Source: DATLYT01 sp035574455 (GTDB taxonomy: Bacteria > Bacteroidota > Ignavibacteria > UBA10030). From it: a stretch of DNA of 10,272 bases. The DNA is taken from contig DATLYT010000169.1 in assembly GCA_035574455.1 (NCBI GenBank), positions 1 through 10,272 of the forward strand. Direction: 5' to 3'. The notes beneath the pieces were generated by a model. That model did no database searches and was not told the origin of the DNA. It saw only the letters and a list, made by a program, of their open reading frames with translations. Of this stretch, positions 6,830 to 10,272 are shown one piece after another (the stretch's first letter is position 1; each line of letters starts with the position of its first letter). The position numbers and the translations under genes were made by a program.

Positions 6830-6877
6830 CGGCTTGTTTTCGGCAAAACCCGTAGGGTTTCGTGAAATACAAGCCGT
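6829..6877. repeat. 49-base bipartite hairpin
   Basis: The outer stem ACGGCTTGT (6829-6837) / ACAAGCCGT (6869-6877) is perfect over 9 bp. It continues as TTTC / GAAA with one bulge, an internal loop, and an inner perfect stem AAACCC / GGGTTT (6846-6851 and 6855-6860) with a 3-base loop. No T-run follows on either strand, so it is not a standard terminator. It directly abuts the GC-rich palindrome before it, suggesting one composite element. Confidence 0.6.
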
Positions 6878-6976
6878 AGACTTTCAGTCGAGGGTGAGAA
6901 AAAGGTCGCTGAATACATATAGATAAACTCGACTATCTCTCCCCTTGCTCCTTTCTTTACAAATCCCTATCTTCAC

Positions 6977-6997
6977 GCCTGCCTGACACATGCAGGC
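6977..6997. repeat. Small stem-loop before the GH38 gene
   Basis: GCCTGC (6977-6982) pairs with GCAGGC (6992-6997) across nine bases. A second register, GCCTG / CAGGC, is also possible because GCCT is repeated. It lies 50 bases upstream of the GH38 ATG and could sit in its leader RNA. Confidence 0.35.
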
Positions 6998-7047
6998 ATT
7001 TCTACCCTCGGAGAATCCCACTCACAAGCTCGATACGCTCACAATCA

Positions 7048-10000
7048 ATGACCTTAGACCTTCTCGACCAGACCCTTCCCTTTGTCAAAAATCATATCCA
7101 TCCCCAACGGATCCCTCTGCCCGATTGGAAAATGAGGGAGGGCGATATTCCCGGCGCCAGCGAGATGAAGTTCAACGATAAAGCATGGCGTACAATTCAG
7201 GTTCCCTTTCAGTGGGGTGGGTATGATAAGGTGGCTTGGTTTCGTCGCCAAGTTGTAGTCCCGCCAGAATTTTCCGGAAAACCTATTGCCTTACTCATCG
7301 ACCTTCCCGAGTCTCTGTTGTTCCTCAACGGTACACCACATTTCGGCATCGATGCCAACCACCAGGAAGTACCGCTCAGCGCCAAAGCGAGGGGCAACCA
7401 ACAGTATCTTGTTGCTATTCAATCCTACAGCGGCCGTACGCTTGCACCGACGAGTTTCCAGAATGCCGAACTCGCCGTTGTCTATCCTCCGGCGAGGTCG
7501 TTGTACTACGGCTTGAAAACGTTACGTGAGCTGGCACAGATTTACGGAACGGCAACTGCGGAGGGAAAAGAGATTCGCGAAATTATCCGGCGAACGTTAA
7601 TTTATCTCAAATATTTCAAACCCGAGGGCGAAGAATACCCGAATGCCATCAGTCGGGCGCTCAACTTTCTCATTGGGGCACTCGGTACAGAGTTTGGGTC
7701 GAATATTCCCGGTCTTGTTCACCTCGTCGGCAGTGCCTACGTGGGTCCCGCAGGCTCATGGACGATGAACGAGGCGGGCCGCAAAACAGCGGAGGTTTTC
7801 TCCAGTGTCTTTCAATTAATGGAAGAATACCCAGAATTGGTCTTTGGGCTTCACCAAGCACAGCTATATGAACTCATTGAGCGTAGATACTCCGAACTCT
7901 TTAGAACTTTGCGACAACGCGTCGAAGAAGGGCGATGGGAGCTCTTAGGTGGAATGTGGTCAGAGCCGGATTGTGTTCTTCCGTCGGGAGAGTCGCTCAT
8001 CCGGCAGATCCTTTACGGGAAACGCTACTTCAAGCAGCGATTTAACAAAGAACCGGAAATCGCCTGGTTGCCGGGAGCGTACGGTTTCAGTGGAAATCTT
8101 CCTCAGCTTCTCGCAAAGTCGGGCTTCAAATATTTTGTCGCAACCCAACTGCTCCTCAACGACACGAACAAATTTCCTTTCCACACCTTCTGGTGGCAAG
8201 GAATCGATAAAACGAGAATTCTCTCCTACATCCCTCCGGTCGGCTTCGATCAGGTACAGGGTAGCAAAGAACTGAAGAAAAGCTGGGATGCCTTCCAACA
8301 AAAAGACACCGCACAGGATTATTTGCTTGCCCTCGGTTACGGTGATGGGAAGATTGGCCCATCGATAGAGCAACTCGAGTTTCTCCGTATCTTCAAGAAC
8401 ACGCCGGGGCTCCCGAAAACCCGCTCCTCCTCCGTATGGGAATTCTTCAAGCAAGCTGAGACACAGACACAGGACATTCCCGTATGGGCTCATGAGCTGT
8501 ACCTCGAGAAACATCGCGGCATTTACACGACTAACGCCCGGGTAAAACACAACAATCGTCTCTCCGAAACAACACTCGCCACGGCGGAAGTCCTCTCCTC
8601 GCTCGCTATGCTTGCCGGCGCTCCTGCATCGCGTCGGAAGTATCCTCAAAACGAGTTGGATGAATGCTGGAAACAGTTGCTCACACTACAAGATCGGAAT
8701 GTGCTTTCTGGAACAGCGATCGCGGATGCCTATCCTGACGTTAGCGCCATGTATCGCTCTCTCATCGATTCGGCCACACAGGTCATCTACCGCTCTGTCG
8801 ATTTGTTAACAGAAACATCAAAAAAACGCGGTAACCAGTTGTCCTTCACAGTATTCAACCCGTTAAGTTGGGAACGAAGTGCGTACGTCATTCTGACATT
8901 TAAGTCGAATGAAAAGATATTCACGATTCTTGATGACAAAGGGCTGGAAGTTGAGCATCAGGTCGTGGAACTATCCAAAGGTAAAGTCTCGCTGTTGTGC
9001 TATCTCCCCACGCTCCTACCACAATCGTTTTTGGGCTTGACGGTGTACCCTGGTGCCGCAAAGGCGGTTAACAACAATCACTGGAAAATCAGTCAACGTG
9101 TCATCGAATCTCCCTTCTATCGTCTTCGTCTGGACAATAAGGGTGGTATCAGTTCACTCTACGATAAGCAGCAGCGGCGCGAGCTGATCAAGAAGGGTAA
9201 ACGAGGAAACTTGCTTCAGACGTTTGTCGACCGCCCAAAACAGTGGGAAGCATGGGATATCGATATTGAGTACCAATCGAAGCAACTGCATCTGTTACAG
9301 CTAAAATCGGTGAAAATCGTTGAAGAAGGACCGTTGCGCGTGGTTGTCCGTTTTGAGTACCGTACGCCAGGACCGACGAAGCTCTCACAGGATATGATTC
9401 TCTACCACAAACACCGCCGAATTGATTTCCAGACGTCGGTGCGGTGGTTCGAGAAACAAACGCTGCTGAAAGCAACGTTTCCGCTCGATGTCAAATCACA
9501 CCAACCGACGTACGAAATCCCGTTCGGCGTGATTTCCCGAACGTCGAGATACTCCGGAGCATCGGATAAGGCAAAGTTTGAAGTTCCCGCCTTGCGGTGG
9601 GCAGATCTTTCCGATGCCAAAGGGGGCGTCAGTCTTCTCAACAACTCCAAGTACGGCTACGATGCAAACGAATCGGTACTCCGCCTGACGCTTTTGCGAT
9701 CGCCTCACTACGCTCACCCTACAGAACCTGCGAAATTGACGGATAACCGCATCAGCGATCAGGGAGACCACCAATTCGCATACGCCCTTTTCCCGCATGC
9801 GGGTGACTGGAAAAAGGCATTAACGGTGCACGCGGCGCGAGAGTTCAACACACCGCCGCTCGTTTTTGCAGACCGTTCACCTCGTTCTCTTCCTCCACTC
9901 GTGTCGAGTTCTCACGACAACGTGATTATCGACACGATAAAGAAAGCGGAGGACGGTGAAGAACTCATGATCCGTGCCTACGAAGCGCACGGAGAACAGC

Positions 10001-10179
10001 GCGAGGTCACCCTGGAATTCGGTTTTCCAATCCAAAAGGCGTTTGAGTGTGACCTATTAGAGAATACCATCAATAACCTGAGGACATCAAAGACAAAACT
10101 GAAGCTCAAGTTTAAGCCCTTCGAAGTAAAAACGCTGAAAGTCGCTCTCAGGCCTCTGTCGGTTCGAAAGAAAGGGTGA
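7048..10179 (+). CDS. GH38 alpha-mannosidase-like protein, all zinc ligands replaced (probable pseudoenzyme)
   Basis: The 1043-residue protein is collinear with cytosolic MAN2C1-type alpha-mannosidases. It has an N-terminal beta-sandwich (about 40-150, 'LFLNGTPHFGIDANHQEV'), a GH38 catalytic barrel (about 222-475), the middle helical domain (about 478-575, 'HELYLEKHRGIYTTNARVKH'), and C-terminal beta domains ('EAWDID', 'LLRSPHYAHP', 'ISDQGDHQFAYALFPHAGDW'). Fold residues such as 'GRWELLGGMWSEPD' and 'LPSGESLIRQILYGKRYF' are kept. The four Zn ligands are not. The usual 'GHAHID' is 'GSAYVG' (Tyr231, Gly233). The nucleophile Asp in 'LPDVFGFS' is Gly343 ('LPGAYGFS'). The His-Asp of 'QFHDxLPGSS' is Arg550-Asn551. 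'GDGGGGPT' is 'GDGKIGPS'. The open frame argues against decay. There is no signal peptide, so it is probably cytosolic. No better start exists upstream, where TGA at 6910 closes the frame, and no Shine-Dalgarno is seen. The family is secure; mannosidase activity is unlikely. Confidence 0.93.
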   Translation: MTLDLLDQTLPFVKNHIHPQRIPLPDWKMREGDIPGASEMKFNDKAWRTIQVPFQWGGYDKVAWFRRQVVVPPEFSGKPIALLIDLPESLLFLNGTPHFGIDANHQEVPLSAKARGNQQYLVAIQSYSGRTLAPTSFQNAELAVVYPPARSLYYGLKTLRELAQIYGTATAEGKEIREIIRRTLIYLKYFKPEGEEYPNAISRALNFLIGALGTEFGSNIPGLVHLVGSAYVGPAGSWTMNEAGRKTAEVFSSVFQLMEEYPELVFGLHQAQLYELIERRYSELFRTLRQRVEEGRWELLGGMWSEPDCVLPSGESLIRQILYGKRYFKQRFNKEPEIAWLPGAYGFSGNLPQLLAKSGFKYFVATQLLLNDTNKFPFHTFWWQGIDKTRILSYIPPVGFDQVQGSKELKKSWDAFQQKDTAQDYLLALGYGDGKIGPSIEQLEFLRIFKNTPGLPKTRSSSVWEFFKQAETQTQDIPVWAHELYLEKHRGIYTTNARVKHNNRLSETTLATAEVLSSLAMLAGAPASRRKYPQNELDECWKQLLTLQDRNVLSGTAIADAYPDVSAMYRSLIDSATQVIYRSVDLLTETSKKRGNQLSFTVFNPLSWERSAYVILTFKSNEKIFTILDDKGLEVEHQVVELSKGKVSLLCYLPTLLPQSFLGLTVYPGAAKAVNNNHWKISQRVIESPFYRLRLDNKGGISSLYDKQQRRELIKKGKRGNLLQTFVDRPKQWEAWDIDIEYQSKQLHLLQLKSVKIVEEGPLRVVVRFEYRTPGPTKLSQDMILYHKHRRIDFQTSVRWFEKQTLLKATFPLDVKSHQPTYEIPFGVISRTSRYSGASDKAKFEVPALRWADLSDAKGGVSLLNNSKYGYDANESVLRLTLLRSPHYAHPTEPAKLTDNRISDQGDHQFAYALFPHAGDWKKALTVHAAREFNTPPLVFADRSPRSLPPLVSSSHDNVIIDTIKKAEDGEELMIRAYEAHGEQREVTLEFGFPIQKAFECDLLENTINNLRTSKTKLKLKFKPFEVKTLKVALRPLSVRKKG

Positions 10180-10241
10180 TCGTCTCCAGTTGTACGAAAA
10201 TCCGCTTAAGTATCATTCTTACTAGAACCCATCTTAAAAAT

Positions 10242-10272
10242 CCTTTTCGCTACGAACGCAACGCGGAAAAGG
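10242..10272. repeat. Imperfect inverted repeat at the window's right edge
   Basis: CCTTTTCGC (10242-10250) pairs with GCGGAAAAGG (10263-10272) with one bulged G and a 12-base loop. It lies 62 bases after the GH38 stop and could be the stem of that gene's terminator. The following bases are outside the window, so a T-run cannot be checked. Confidence 0.35.

Larger units (their letters stand above)
6482..7047. other. 566-base divergent intergenic region rich in hairpins
   Basis: No convincing gene lies here. It holds the symporter promoter near its left end, a stem-loop at 6659-6695, a cluster of adjoining palindromes at 6785-6877, and a small stem-loop at 6977-6997 before the GH38 gene. The 10-mer TGCCTGACAC occurs twice (6713 and 6980). 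I see no confident promoter for the plus-strand gene. Confidence 0.6.

Noticed and set aside
6785..6877. CRISPR or tandem-repeat array
   Set aside because: The palindromes differ from each other and there are no regularly spaced identical repeats.
6903..6935. AT-rich stretch as a -10 region for the GH38 gene
   Set aside because: Several TA-rich hexamers exist but none has a suitable -35 at 16-18 bases, so no promoter is called.
7960..8649. Minus-strand open frame of 229 codons
   Set aside because: It lies wholly antisense to the GH38 gene, whose motifs fix the coding frame, and the product has no family features.

Overview
The window is about 50% GC and bacterial. It carries eight protein genes and no RNA genes, insertion sequences or CRISPR arrays that I can see. 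The gene content (ComEC, PrmC, D-aminoacyl-tRNA deacylase, an SSS symporter and a cytosolic-type GH38 protein), together with weak or absent Shine-Dalgarno sequences before most starts, would fit a member of the Bacteroidota/Chlorobiota/Ignavibacteriota group. That placement is an inference, and no marker gene here settles it.

Positions 1 to about 3890 hold one minus-strand cluster that looks like an operon. In transcription order it is: a small winged-helix-like protein with acidic and basic tails (3724-3161), prmC (3161-2244, sharing one base with the previous stop), dtd (2210-1755), a short phosphoglycerate-mutase/alkaline-phosphatase superfamily metalloenzyme (1744-839, GTG start), and the N-terminal 277 codons of comEC (from 831, running off the window at base 1). 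Gaps are -1, 33, 10 and 7 bases. The genes serve translation quality and termination (dtd, prmC) and DNA uptake (comEC). Nothing obvious makes them one pathway.

Positions 3981-4530 hold a separate single-gene unit: a stand-alone receiver-domain protein (4449-4042) with a TATAAT box upstream and a clear intrinsic terminator downstream.

Positions 4721-10179 hold a divergent pair: a minus-strand SSS sodium:solute symporter (6481-4721) and a plus-strand 1043-residue protein of glycoside hydrolase family 38 (7048-10179). They are separated by 566 bases rich in hairpins and palindromes.

The most notable observation is that the GH38 protein is full length and well conserved around its active site, yet all four zinc-ligand positions of the family, including the catalytic nucleophile, are replaced (Tyr231, Gly233, Gly343, Arg550). 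It therefore looks like a maintained pseudoenzyme rather than a working mannosidase. Its divergent pairing with a transporter suggests a sugar-related binding, sensing or structural role, but that is inference.
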